64,000 bases of DNA. It comes from Nostoc sp. PCC 7107. Lineage in GTDB: Bacteria > Cyanobacteriota > Cyanobacteriia > Cyanobacteriales > Nostocaceae. The position numbers and the translations under genes are program-made. Shown here one piece after another: positions 45,846 to 54,566 of this stretch. The notes below the pieces were generated by a model. That model saw only the letters and a list, made by a program, of their open reading frames with translations. It did no database searches and was not told the origin of the DNA. The stretch covers positions 5,722,501 to 5,786,500 of the forward strand of contig NC_019676.1 in the NCBI RefSeq assembly GCF_000316625.1, given 5' to 3'. Every line of letters begins with the position of its first letter. The stretch's first letter is position 1.

Positions 45846-47318
45846 TTAATATCTTTCCACACCTTCAAACTGCTTGTGATTCATCGCATTTGCAGCTTCG
45901 CCACAGGTGCGGGGTGTGGGGAATATTTTCTCAGGGTTGGCTAAACCTTGGGGATTAAATACTTGTCGTACCCATTGCATTGATTCTAAATCGACGCTGT
46001 TAAACATTTCTGGCATATAGCATTTTTTATCTGAGCCAATACCATGTTCACCCGAAAGACTTCCACCCACTTTTACACAGAGTTTGAGAATTTCTCCGCC
46101 TAATTCTTCAACTTTTTCTAATGCACCAGGCACAGAATTATCATAAAGAACTAGAGGGTGAAGATTGCCATCGCCAGCGTGAAAGACGTTAGCGATTTTA
46201 TAACCATACTGTTGGCTTAAGTTTTCAATTTCTTGCAAAACATAAGGCAATTGAGTACGGGGAATTACGCCATCTTGAACATAATAATCTGGGCTTAAAT
46301 GTCCAGCCGCAGCAAAAGCAGCTTTACGTCCTTTCCATAATTTTAAACGGGTTTCTGGGTCACTTGCCGCAGTTACATTCCGCGCCCCATTTTGTTGACA
46401 AATTTCTGTAATTCTTTGTTTTAAAACTGCCACTTCTACTTCCAAACCATCAATTTCAACTAACAAAATGGCGGTAGCATCTCGCGGATAACAATTAGTT
46501 GCCACAACATCTTCTACTGCATTGATGCTAATGTTATCCATCATTTCCATACCACCAGGAATTATCCCGGCACTGATGATATCAGAAACACTAGCTCCCG
46601 CAGCTTCTACACTTGTAAAGTCGGCTAATAATACACAAATAGATTCGGCAGTTTTGAGAATTCTGAGAGTAATTTCTGTGGCGATTCCTAAAGTCCCTTC
46701 CGAACCGACAAATATACCTGTTAAATCATATCCTGGTGTTTCTGGGATTTGTCCGCCTAAATCGACAATTTCGCCTTCTGGCGTGACGATTTTTAACCCA
46801 AAAACGTGATTGGTTGTGACACCATATTTTAAACAATGCACTCCACCAGAGTTCTCGGCAACGTTGCCCCCAATTGAGCAGATAATTTGACTGGAAGGAT
46901 CTGGTGCATAGTAAAAGCCTGCGCCGCTAACAGTTTGCGTTACCCAACTATTAATTACACCTGGTTGTACAACAATGCGCTGGTTGTCTAGATCAACGTT
47001 GAGGATTTGTCGCATTAATGAGGTGACAATTAATACAGAGTCTTCTAATGGTAAAGCACCTCCAGATAATCCTGTACCGGAACCGCGGGCAATGAAGGGG
47101 ACAGAATACTGATTACATATTTTTACCACTGCGGCGACTTGTTCTGTGGTTTTTGGTAACACAACCACCGCCGGACGTTGACGATAGCTAGTCAAACCAT
47201 CGCACTCATAGGTAATCAATTCTTCTCGGCGTTTAATTACTCCATTTTTACCAAGGACAGCCTCAAATGCTTTGATAATAGGTTGCCAATTGCGTTGTTG
47301 TTTATCTTGGGTAAGCAT
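45846..47318 (-). CDS. glcD: Glycolate dehydrogenase FAD-binding subunit (GlcD)
   Basis: 490 aa, full length. The FAD-binding type-4 (PCMH) domain is marked by VPFIARGSGTGLSGGALP, PDPSSQIICSIGGNVAENSGG and GSEGTLGIATEITLR. The C-terminal FAD-linked oxidase domain carries IANVFHAGDGNLHPL and GGSLSGEHGIGSDKK. In cyanobacteria GlcD oxidises glycolate to glyoxylate during photorespiration, passing electrons to the quinone pool; some homologues act on D-lactate. GlcE and GlcF genes are not adjacent. It ends just left of the CRISPR leader region, so read-through transcription from glcD could enter the array. Confidence 0.9.
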   Translation of the reverse strand: MLTQDKQQRNWQPIIKAFEAVLGKNGVIKRREELITYECDGLTSYRQRPAVVVLPKTTEQVAAVVKICNQYSVPFIARGSGTGLSGGALPLEDSVLIVTSLMRQILNVDLDNQRIVVQPGVINSWVTQTVSGAGFYYAPDPSSQIICSIGGNVAENSGGVHCLKYGVTTNHVFGLKIVTPEGEIVDLGGQIPETPGYDLTGIFVGSEGTLGIATEITLRILKTAESICVLLADFTSVEAAGASVSDIISAGIIPGGMEMMDNISINAVEDVVATNCYPRDATAILLVEIDGLEVEVAVLKQRITEICQQNGARNVTAASDPETRLKLWKGRKAAFAAAGHLSPDYYVQDGVIPRTQLPYVLQEIENLSQQYGYKIANVFHAGDGNLHPLVLYDNSVPGALEKVEELGGEILKLCVKVGGSLSGEHGIGSDKKCYMPEMFNSVDLESMQWVRQVFNPQGLANPEKIFPTPRTCGEAANAMNHKQFEGVERY

Positions 47319-47376
47319 AAGGTTTCGGGTAGATGACTCTGTAGGAGGCAGAAGGCAGGAGTAAATTTATATAACT

Positions 47377-47463
47377 GACTTACGCACAAGTTACGGAATA
47401 ACGAACCACAGAGACGCAGAGGACACAGAGGAATGAGAGTTTGAGAGGTTTTTTGCGTAAGTC
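47377..47463. mobile_element. MITE-like element, 87 bp
   Basis: GACTTACGCA (47377-47386) and TGCGTAAGTC (47454-47463) are a perfect 10-bp inverted repeat. TATAACT occurs on both outer sides (47370-47376 and 47465-47471), consistent with a target duplication of 6-7 bp. The interior has repeated CAGAG words and no gene. Confidence 0.65.
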
Positions 47464-47554
47464 CTATAACTATTATTATTGTTGCAAAGATAGCAGTTTA
47501 GATAGAAAAATTGCGATCGCTCTGCCAAATTGCACCTCTATCACCTTTTCCCTA

Positions 47555-48619
47555 TCACTGATTTTTCGGCTTGCGTAATGTTTGCGAACCAATGGGAACG
47601 AGAACTTGATTCAAACTCCGTAACTGTTCGGCTGTCCCCATACAAATCAGGGTATCTCCTGACATTAATATTGTGTCACCAGTGGGGCCGCCGATGAGAT
47701 TACCATCAGCACGGCGAATTGCCAGGACTAATGCACCAGTTTGCGATCGCAGTTTGGCTTTTTGTAATGTTTGTCCTACGAAGGGAGAAAAGGCGGGATC
47801 AAGTAAAAATTCTTCCATATACAACTGACGGTCTGCACCGGATAGAATCCCATCGACGAAATCTAATACTTGAGGTCTGAGGGCGGCTGCGGCCATCCGC
47901 TTGCCTCCGGTTATATATGGTGATATTACGGCATCCGCACCACCACGCTGTAATTTTTGTAATGCTTCTTCTGTACTAGCGCGAGCGATCGCCCGAATTT
48001 CAGGATTTAATGTTTTGGCTGATAATACGGTGTATAAATTTTCCGCATCTGAAGGTAGTGCCGCAACTATACAAATGGCTCTTTCAATCCCTACATGGAG
48101 CAATGTATCATCTAGGGTGGCATCACCCTGGTATACTACATAACCTTCCATTTGCGCCTTTTGTACAGACTCAATCTCCGAATCTATAACTACAAAAGGT
48201 ACAGCTTCCGCCCGAAATTCCCTGGCAATTTGCCGACCAGTGCGACTAAATCCACAAATAATATAATGTCCTGTCAAGGATTCCATTAAGCGCCTCTGTT
48301 GTCGTAGCCGAATTCCTTCTTGAAAGTAGCCTTCAATGATTGCTTCTGTAAATCGATTGACAATGTAACCAATATTGACCACGCCCAATAAAATCAAAGC
48401 AATGGTAAACAAGCGCCCTCGGCTACCAAGTGGGTGTGTTTCTCCATATCCCACAGTCGCCAAGGTAATTACTGTCATGTAAGCTGCATCTTCCCATGCC
48501 CATCCCTCAACTAATCTGTACCATAAAGTGCCAATCAGGAACACACCCCCAAGGGCGATCGCACCTGCCATTAGCTCTTTTTGAATACGTTGATATTTTC
48601 TCTCAAGAGTGGAATACAT
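47555..48619 (-). CDS. Potassium channel with RCK (TrkA-N/TrkA-C) domains
   Basis: 354 aa. Two membrane helices (about 17-35 and 69-92) flank a pore loop with the K+ selectivity filter TVGYGE (55-60). The cytosolic part begins with a TrkA-N domain (YIICGFSRTGRQIAREF, an altered GxGxxG with Ser for the second Gly; VVIDSE; GDATLDDTL) and ends with a TrkA-C domain (LVLAIRRADGN, LMSGDTLICMG). The build is that of MthK-type ligand-gated K+ channels that form tetramers in the plasma membrane. Gating ligand (nucleotide, Ca2+ or other) is not determined by the sequence. Confidence 0.9.
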   Translation of the reverse strand: MYSTLERKYQRIQKELMAGAIALGGVFLIGTLWYRLVEGWAWEDAAYMTVITLATVGYGETHPLGSRGRLFTIALILLGVVNIGYIVNRFTEAIIEGYFQEGIRLRQQRRLMESLTGHYIICGFSRTGRQIAREFRAEAVPFVVIDSEIESVQKAQMEGYVVYQGDATLDDTLLHVGIERAICIVAALPSDAENLYTVLSAKTLNPEIRAIARASTEEALQKLQRGGADAVISPYITGGKRMAAAALRPQVLDFVDGILSGADRQLYMEEFLLDPAFSPFVGQTLQKAKLRSQTGALVLAIRRADGNLIGGPTGDTILMSGDTLICMGTAEQLRSLNQVLVPIGSQTLRKPKNQ

Positions 48620-48622
48620 TGT

Positions 48623-48660
48623 TTAACAGTTAACAGTAAACAGTTACCAGTTAACAGTAA
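48623..48660. repeat. Short tandem-like repeat AACAGTTAACAGT
   Basis: Heptamer-like units (TTAACAG, TAAACAG, TTACCAG, TTAACAG) follow one another upstream of the channel gene. Such short tandemly repeated heptamers are common between genes of heterocystous cyanobacteria. Confidence 0.6.
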
Positions 48661-48864
48661 AATCCCTGGGCAAAACACCACACCAATTGCTGGAAAGCTT
48701 TGGTGGCGGTTCTAAATCCCCCTCCATACGCTTGATAACTGATAACTGATTTCAGCGTTAGCCTAAAAGAAATGATGATTTACGATCAATCTCAGGAAAT
48801 TTTTAACAATTTCGAGGAAACTAGTAAGTAAGTCTAAGATGAAATATTTTCAGGAGGAGCGGTA

Positions 48865-50148
48865 GTGAGCTTTCAAACTCTAGTTGAAGAAGCCAGCATC
48901 CCCCCAGCATCAGGTTCAGTGTCATCTATTCCTTTTGATACGGATGGCTTTAACGAAGCCGTGATGTCAACATACAGTCGGTTTCCTTTAGCCCTGGATA
49001 AGGGTGCAGGATGCCGGGTTTGGGATACACAGGGGCGGGAATATCTAGATTTTGTGGCAGGAATTGCCACTTGCACACTAGGACACGCCCACCCAGCAAT
49101 GGTTGAAGCTGTAACACGCCAAATTCAAAAGCTGCATCATGTTTCTAATTTGTACTACATTCCCGAACAAGGGGAATTAGCCAAATGGATTATCCAACAT
49201 TCTTGTGCCGATCGCGTATTTTTCTGCAACTCTGGTGCAGAGGCGAATGAAGCGGCGATTAAATTAGCACGTAAATATGCCCATACAGTTCTAGAAATAG
49301 ATAAGCCAATTATTTTAACGGCTAACGCCAGCTTCCACGGGCGGACTTTGGCAACGATTACCGCTACTGGACAACCCAAGTATCAAAAATATTTTGATCC
49401 CTTGGTTCCTGGGTTCCATTATGTACCTTACAACGATATTACTGCTGTGGAAACAGCCATTAGTGAGTTAGATGAAGGTGATTATCAGGTTGCGGCAATT
49501 TTAATCGAACCACTGCAAGGCGAAGGTGGTGTTCGTCCTGGTGATGTGGCTTACTTCCAAAAACTGCGGCGGATTTGTGATGAAACCGGCATTTTGTTGA
49601 TTTTTGATGAAGTGCAAGTCGGGATGGGACGCAGTGGTCATTTATGGGGTTATGAACATCTCGGTGTTGAACCGGATATCTTCACCAGCGCCAAAGGTTT
49701 AGGCGGTGGAATTCCCATTGGCGCAATGATGAGTAAAAAATTCTGTGCTGTTTTTCAACCAGGAGAACACGCCAGCACTTTTGGAGGGAATCCCTTTGTT
49801 TGTGGTGTGGCGCTGAGTGTTTGCCAAACTTTGGAAAAAGAGAATATTTTGCAGAATGTCCAAGAGAGGGGAGAACAGCTACGTGCTGGATTAAGAGCGA
49901 TCGCCACCAAATATCCTCATTATATTTCTGAGGTGCGGGGTTGGGGCTTAATCAATGGGATGGAATTGACAGATGACATTGCGCTAACTGCTGGTGAAGT
50001 TGTCAACGCCGCCATTGCTGAAGGTTTATTACTTGTCCCCGCCGGGCCAAAAGTTGTGCGCTTTGTTCCACCGCTAATTGTGACTAATACTGAAATTGAC
50101 CAAGCTTTGCAAGCTTTGGACAAAGCACTGGCTAAAATCACAGGTTAA
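48865..50148 (+). CDS. argD: Acetylornithine aminotransferase
   Basis: 427 aa. The start is a GTG at 48865, supported by the strong ribosome-binding site AGGAGG 9-14 nt before it. Class-III PLP aminotransferase motifs are present: FVAGIATCTLGHAHP, FFCNSGAEANEAAIKLARK, FHGRTLATITATGQ, LIFDEVQVGMGRSG, the PLP-binding K277 in TSAKGLGGGIPIGA and GEHASTFGGNPF. The enzyme transfers the amino group of glutamate to N-acetylglutamate semialdehyde in arginine synthesis. The N-terminal about 25 residues before the conserved part are variable. It stands alone, converging with the GST gene; a strong hairpin terminator follows. Confidence 0.95.
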   Translation: MSFQTLVEEASIPPASGSVSSIPFDTDGFNEAVMSTYSRFPLALDKGAGCRVWDTQGREYLDFVAGIATCTLGHAHPAMVEAVTRQIQKLHHVSNLYYIPEQGELAKWIIQHSCADRVFFCNSGAEANEAAIKLARKYAHTVLEIDKPIILTANASFHGRTLATITATGQPKYQKYFDPLVPGFHYVPYNDITAVETAISELDEGDYQVAAILIEPLQGEGGVRPGDVAYFQKLRRICDETGILLIFDEVQVGMGRSGHLWGYEHLGVEPDIFTSAKGLGGGIPIGAMMSKKFCAVFQPGEHASTFGGNPFVCGVALSVCQTLEKENILQNVQERGEQLRAGLRAIATKYPHYISEVRGWGLINGMELTDDIALTAGEVVNAAIAEGLLLVPAGPKVVRFVPPLIVTNTEIDQALQALDKALAKITG

Positions 50149-50208
50149 TAAGGTAAAAGTAAAAAGTAAAAAGGCAAAAGTAAAAAGGCAAAAGTAAAGA
50201 AAATTGCC

Positions 50209-50237
50209 TTAGAGGATACTTTAAAAGTATCCTCTAA
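50209..50237. terminator. Perfect hairpin between convergent genes
   Basis: TTAGAGGATACTTT (50209-50222) and AAAGTATCCTCTAA (50224-50237) are exact reverse complements around one A. Flanking A-rich and T-rich words (AAAAGTAAAAAGG left of it, CTTTTTACTTTTTAC right) give a further, wider complementarity. Confidence 0.7.
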
Positions 50238-50296
50238 ATCCCCTAAATTTTAAATTTATTTATGGGGATTATCTTTTTACTTTTTACTTTTTACTT

Positions 50297-50854
50297 TTAA
50301 GGCTTTCCACCAATTCCTTTTTTAAACGCTGGGCGTTCAGATATGCGGTTGATATATTCTAGAACTGCTGGGTAGGCGCTGAGGTCTAGTTTTAGCATCA
50401 TGGGTATATAAGCAAGAACTGATCCCACAGCCACATCCGCAACACTAAATTCATCGCCCAATACGAAGTGTTGTTGTTGAAAAATCTCATTCAGCGGAGT
50501 TAACAATAGGGGTACTTCTCGCTCTCTGGTAGATTCTGTAAAAATGCCTGATGCGAGGGTAGAGTTAGCAAACAACACCCATTGATATATTTCTGCACGT
50601 TCCTCTAGAGAAGTTGGAGATTTGCCATACTTTTCATGTAAATACAGCAAAATTGCTCCCGATTCCCAAAGCTGAAAATCACCATCAACTATTGCCGGGA
50701 CTTTACCCATCGGGTTAATCTGCAAATATTCTGGCTGACGATGTGCGCCAGCCTGCATATCTAGTTGAACAAACTCATAGGGAACTTGTAATTCTTCTAG
50801 ATACCATTTGGCGATCGCCGCCCGGCTAAAAGCACCGCCGTAAAGTTTTAGCAT
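50297..50854 (-). CDS. Glutathione S-transferase family protein
   Basis: 185 aa. A thioredoxin-fold N-terminal domain (MLKLYGGAFSRAAIAKWYL, NPMGKVPAIVDGD with the cis-Pro, LWESGAILLYL with the Glu-Ser glutathione contact) is followed by the helical C-terminal domain with SVADVAVGSVLAY. The Ser in GGAFSRA takes the usual catalytic position of bacterial and theta-like enzymes. It probably conjugates or reduces electrophiles; the substrate is unknown. The start is 12 nt downstream of the stop of the 154-aa gene, indicating an operon. Confidence 0.9.
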   Translation of the reverse strand: MLKLYGGAFSRAAIAKWYLEELQVPYEFVQLDMQAGAHRQPEYLQINPMGKVPAIVDGDFQLWESGAILLYLHEKYGKSPTSLEERAEIYQWVLFANSTLASGIFTESTREREVPLLLTPLNEIFQQQHFVLGDEFSVADVAVGSVLAYIPMMLKLDLSAYPAVLEYINRISERPAFKKGIGGKP

Positions 50855-50866
50855 AATTCCTGATAT

Positions 50867-51331
50867 TTAAAGAACTTTATGTGTGTGTGAATGCTGTTTT
50901 ACATTGTCTTCTTTATTGACAACTCTGGCAGCATTTAACACGCGTTTGCGTTCAATGGAATACTTAAAATCAGAGTAAGTTGTCCCCAAGGGAATCAGAT
51001 TTTTGCTGTTTTCGCTGCGTTTATAAGTCCGCGCCGCTGCAAACACCCGTTGAGCAAATTCTTCCCCAAACTGTGCCGATGTGGGGAACCCTGCGGGTAA
51101 TAATGGTGTATCACCATCTAACACTGCCCCCAAGGTTGTAGCATAAGCCAGTTTGTAAGACGTGGGAATATCTTTCATTAATGCTTCTAAAGACGCAGAG
51201 GGAATTGGTTCAATTACTTCAACTTGATAAACTTCCCCATCTTCTTTAATAAAGCAGGTTGCCAAGCCAATAACGACATAATCATCAGCGGCTAAATCGG
51301 CAGTATTTTGATCAGAAATTGCTGTTGTCAT
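50867..51331 (-). CDS. Conserved-looking hypothetical protein
   Basis: 154 aa, cytosolic, acidic at the start and basic at the end. The segments YVVIGLATCFIKEDGEVYQ, PIPSASLEALMKDIPTSYK and AQRVFAAARTYKRSENSKN look like a structured domain; the last about 15 residues contain a His-rich HSHTHKV tail. I cannot name the family. It precedes the GST gene by 12 nt on the same strand and may share its transcript; the gap to the upstream LPS-export gene is larger (311 nt). Confidence 0.65.
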   Translation of the reverse strand: MTTAISDQNTADLAADDYVVIGLATCFIKEDGEVYQVEVIEPIPSASLEALMKDIPTSYKLAYATTLGAVLDGDTPLLPAGFPTSAQFGEEFAQRVFAAARTYKRSENSKNLIPLGTTYSDFKYSIERKRVLNAARVVNKEDNVKQHSHTHKVL

Positions 51332-51642
51332 CAGAAAAATTATCGCAAAACTTTAAAATTCAGAGCGTATAACTAGAAACTTACAAGTGCAAACTTTGGT
51401 GAAGGGAGAAACACCGCAGCAAAAAGAACAGCAAAAGCGTCTTTAAGTTGCAATGTTTCTTTACCCTTTTCTCTATCTCTTATGATCGGCTAGTAGGATT
51501 CTACCAAGTTGTCGCTCATTTTCCATTTTCCCCTCATTGTCTTTATTTTGGAGTAGTAAATCTTCAGTAGGGTATGTTACGCCTTTAGCCCAATGCACCG
51601 CCGGATAAAACGGGGTGTTAAGCGCTTTGATGAAATTCAAGG
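51332..51642. other. Intergenic region
   Basis: About 310 nt. A segment near 51570-51610 (TATGTTACGCCTTTAGCCC, then AATGCACCG) resembles the degenerate dispersed repeats often found between cyanobacterial genes. No gene or clear terminator is visible. Confidence 0.4.
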
Positions 51643-52824
51643 TTAACGCCTAGCTACTCGCATCAATAAAAATAAACCTATAACTAAGAAAATAAAATTA
51701 GGCAACCAAGCACCCAAAAAGGGAGAGATAATCCCTGCTTGTCCGATCGCCCCACTAATAAAAAACATTAAATAATAAGTAAAAATGACAATCACACACA
51801 CCCCAAAACTTGTACCTCTACCAGTACGTTGAGGTACGGTTCCCATTGCTGCGCCTACTAAGCCAAAAACTAAACAGACAAACGGTAAAGCAATTTTCTG
51901 TTGAATTCTCACTTGCAGCTTGCGGATTTTTTGGCGATCGCCTCCCAATTTTTCTACTGTTAACTGTTCTAATGATTCCGAAATATTCATCTCACCGTAG
52001 TCGCGGCTTTTTTCTACCAGACTCAGTGGTGTGCGGGGTAGTTTGAGTTGTTGCTGCTCAAATCTTAAAATATTGCGATAAGAACCATTGGGAGCAACTA
52101 AATAAATCGTTCCATTGTAAAAATCCCAGACACTTTGCGAACCATTCCATTGCGCCGATTCTGCCACAACAACCTGATTCAGCCCTTCTGTAGATCTATC
52201 AATAATTGTTAAACCTTTCATGCGTTTACCATCAAACTGGTCTGCATAAAATAAGCGTGCCAGTATCTTGCTTTTTGTGCCATCTTTCTCTTGGAAATCG
52301 CGGTATTCTGGATAAAAAATATTTTGCTGTTTTAAAATTGGTTTGTCTGATTTCAGGGCGCTGTCTAGAATTCGATTTGCTTGATAATTAGCAGTTGGTG
52401 TAACTTGTTCGTTAAAGACAAATGTCATACCGGTGACTACCAAACTTAACATCACAGCAGGTAGAACCATCCGATAGACACTCACCCCACAACCACGGAG
52501 GGCAATTAGTTCACTCTCGCTGGAAAGACGGCTGTAAGTCATCAAAGTGGCTAACAGCGTGGACATGGGAAAAGCTAACACAATAAAATATGGCATCTTT
52601 AACAAGAAAACTTGAATAGCGATGCCTACAGGTAGACCAGATTCAACAATTTTTCTGATGAGATCAAATACCGCATCAATTGTCACACCAATTGAAGAAA
52701 ATGCCCCAACCCCAAACAAAAATGGTGGGAGCAATTCACTGAGCAAATAACGATCCATAATCGTAAATGGCAGCAGTGAATTAATACTATAAAAAGACTT
52801 CTGATTTGTGGCAATCATAAGCAA
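51643..52824 (-). CDS. LptF/LptG-family permease of LPS export
   Basis: 393 aa. YjgP/YjgQ architecture: three N-terminal membrane helices (including LPPFLFGVGAFSSIGVTID and KMPYFIVLAFPMSTLLATLM), the conserved SRLSSESELIALRGCGVS segment, a periplasmic beta-jellyroll part (about 150-285) and three C-terminal helices (IALPFVCLVFGLVGAAMG onwards). It would form the membrane part of the LptB2FG ABC exporter that extracts LPS from the inner membrane. Cyanobacteria often have only one such gene, probably acting as homodimer. The internal Met 23 (MDRYLLSELLPP) is an alternative start. It lies 52 nt downstream of lptB. Confidence 0.88.
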   Translation of the reverse strand: MLMIATNQKSFYSINSLLPFTIMDRYLLSELLPPFLFGVGAFSSIGVTIDAVFDLIRKIVESGLPVGIAIQVFLLKMPYFIVLAFPMSTLLATLMTYSRLSSESELIALRGCGVSVYRMVLPAVMLSLVVTGMTFVFNEQVTPTANYQANRILDSALKSDKPILKQQNIFYPEYRDFQEKDGTKSKILARLFYADQFDGKRMKGLTIIDRSTEGLNQVVVAESAQWNGSQSVWDFYNGTIYLVAPNGSYRNILRFEQQQLKLPRTPLSLVEKSRDYGEMNISESLEQLTVEKLGGDRQKIRKLQVRIQQKIALPFVCLVFGLVGAAMGTVPQRTGRGTSFGVCVIVIFTYYLMFFISGAIGQAGIISPFLGAWLPNFIFLVIGLFLLMRVARR

Positions 52825-52876
52825 ACAAAATTTGATGGGTCAACCTGGTTAATTCGTAATTTATGAATTTAAATAT

Positions 52877-53605
52877 TTAAATGTGAAAATTATCCCCTAA
52901 ATAGTATTGCCTTACTAAAGGATTGCTGTAAAGTTCGTCTGATGTGCCAGCCGCGAGAATTTGTCCTTCACGCATAATATAGGCGCGGTCAGTAATGGCT
53001 AGAGTTTCACGCACATTATGATCTGTAATTAAGATTCCCATACCGCGATCGCGCAGTTTTGCTACAATTTCTTGAATTTCCGCCACTGCAATAGGATCAA
53101 CCCCGGCAAATGGTTCATCTAACAATAAGAATTTTGGCCCTTCTTGTCCAGCAGCTAAAGCCCTGGCTAATTCCGTCCGCCTTCGTTCACCACCAGAAAG
53201 TTGAATCCCTTTACTGTGAGCTACTTTTTCTAAACGAAATTCTCGTAGCAAAGTATGTAATCGCTTCGACCACTCCCGTTTGGGGACATTTGTTTGCTCT
53301 AAGACCAAAAGTATATTATCTTGCACACTTAGTTGGCGAAATATACTTGCTTCTTGGGCTAAATAGCCAATACCCAAACGCGCCCTTTTGTGCATTGCTA
53401 CACCAGTAATATCTTGAGTGTCTAACCAAACGCGCCCTTGATTTGGTCTTTCTAAACCTGTCGCAATGTAAAAGGTCGTGGTTTTACCAGCACCATTGGG
53501 GCCTAATAAACCAACGACCTCACCTTGAATAACGGAAAGATTGACGCGATTGACAATGGCTCGTTTGCCGTAAGATTTGTGAATATTCTCTAAAACAATT
53601 TTCAC
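52877..53605 (-). CDS. lptB: LPS export ABC transporter ATP-binding protein
   Basis: 242 aa. Walker A is GLLGPNGAGKTT (about residue 33), the Q loop follows at YLAQEASIF, the signature motif is LSGGERRRTELARAL and Walker B is FLLLDEPFAGVDPIA, with the switch His in LITDHNVRET. The sequence matches LptB, the ATPase that powers LPS extraction with LptF/LptG, over the whole length. Its place between lptA and the LptF/G-like gene confirms the call. Confidence 0.95.
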   Translation of the reverse strand: MKIVLENIHKSYGKRAIVNRVNLSVIQGEVVGLLGPNGAGKTTTFYIATGLERPNQGRVWLDTQDITGVAMHKRARLGIGYLAQEASIFRQLSVQDNILLVLEQTNVPKREWSKRLHTLLREFRLEKVAHSKGIQLSGGERRRTELARALAAGQEGPKFLLLDEPFAGVDPIAVAEIQEIVAKLRDRGMGILITDHNVRETLAITDRAYIMREGQILAAGTSDELYSNPLVRQYYLGDNFHI

Positions 53606-53698
53606 TATCTGCGTTTATTGATACTAAGTAAGTTGACCTGCATAATTATGATTGTGAGGATAAGCTAGAAGATTATTCTCAGCAGTTCTACTTAAATA

Positions 53699-54196
53699 TT
53701 AATTGGCAGGCTTAAAATTTGGTGTTTTGGGGGCTGGTGTAGTGTTTTGTCCACCTATTTCTGAGTCTTCCACCATATAAATCGACTCTACCTGACGATT
53801 GCCTTGGGGTAAAGCTACAAACCTTCCTTCATCAATTAAATACGTCACTTTCTCAGCGCGAATACTATTGCCGCCTTGTTGCAAAATATAGACATTGCCA
53901 CTGAAATCTATGCGACGTTCTTTGCTAAAATATTGAGCCTGAGCCGAAGTTGCTTGGATTTGCCGCGCTGGATATAACATTTGCACATTACCACGAGCAG
54001 TGATAATTTGACTTTTAGCGTCATATTCTTGGATATCAGAACGGATGGTTAAAGGGCGATTACCCGCAGCCGATTGCGCCGTTGCTGTTTGCGTTTGGCT
54101 AGGAAAGGTCAACGCGCCCAAGAGTGCGGTTGGTAGTACCAAGGCTAGACCAAAGCGTCGTATTTGTGATGTTAGCAGTTGATTGCAGGGCTTCAT
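53699..54196 (-). CDS. lptA: LptA/OstA-like periplasmic LPS transport protein
   Basis: 165 aa with a signal peptide (hydrophobic core FGLALVLPTALLGALTF, cleavage probably near TATAQS). The mature part has the OstA/LptA beta-strand pattern: PLTIRSDIQEYDAKSQIITARGN (in part), VQMLYPARQIQATSAQAQYF, RIDFSGNVYILQQGGNSIRA. LptA proteins form the periplasmic bridge that carries LPS to the outer membrane. The Pro-rich C-terminus (TPAPKTPNFKPAN) is disordered. It is the first gene of an lptA-lptB-lptF/G set on the minus strand, 93 nt upstream of lptB. Confidence 0.85.
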   Translation of the reverse strand: MKPCNQLLTSQIRRFGLALVLPTALLGALTFPSQTQTATAQSAAGNRPLTIRSDIQEYDAKSQIITARGNVQMLYPARQIQATSAQAQYFSKERRIDFSGNVYILQQGGNSIRAEKVTYLIDEGRFVALPQGNRQVESIYMVEDSEIGGQNTTPAPKTPNFKPAN

Positions 54197-54443
54197 AGAA
54201 ATTTGGGGTTCAGGATTTCCGATTGTATACTCATTATCTCAAGTACATTCTCCAGCGATAACCTCTACAATCTGGAATAGCTTGGGATAAGTGATGGCTG
54301 AAACACTGACGTTTTGCCTAACGCTGAAGTTTCACGTAAATTTTAAATCATCATCGTCTGATGCTGATTTTGGACACAAGCGATCGCTCTTTGTATCGGG
54401 ATGTTATCATGACTTAGGAACATATTCGCATTTCTCAATACCT

Positions 54444-54485
54444 GGAGAGGTGGCAGAGTGGTTGAATGCGGCGCACTCGAAATGC
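54444..54485 (+). pseudogene. tRNA-Ser(CGA) gene truncated by element integration
   Basis: GGAGAGGTGGCAGAGTGG and the following bases are the 5' half of a class-II serine tRNA: acceptor strand, D arm and anticodon loop CTCGAAA (anticodon CGA). After ATGC at 54482-54485 the tRNA sequence ends; no variable arm, T arm or 3' acceptor strand follows. The break falls in the 3' side of the anticodon stem, a known type of attachment site, and a tyrosine-recombinase gene starts 81 nt on. Confidence 0.85.
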
Positions 54486-54566
54486 TAATTTTGATACATT
54501 CTAACATTTCAGTATAAGACTTCTAGCCAGTTAAATAAAGGGCATCACCTTAGATTAGACGTTTTG

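Noticed and set aside
45590-45868. Minus-strand 92-codon frame at the right end of the CRISPR array
   Set aside because: It covers the last repeat, the leader and the glcD stop; composition is not protein-like.
54479-54510. Inverted arms GAAATG...CATTTC as recombinase core sites at the element's left end
   Set aside because: The arms match only partly and a crossover between them would not fit the tRNA sequence; kept only as a weak hint.
54444-54566. Group I intron in tRNA-Ser as reason for the interruption
   Set aside because: Cyanobacterial tRNA introns sit inside the anticodon loop and are followed by the 3' exon; here no 3' tRNA half follows and an integrase gene does.
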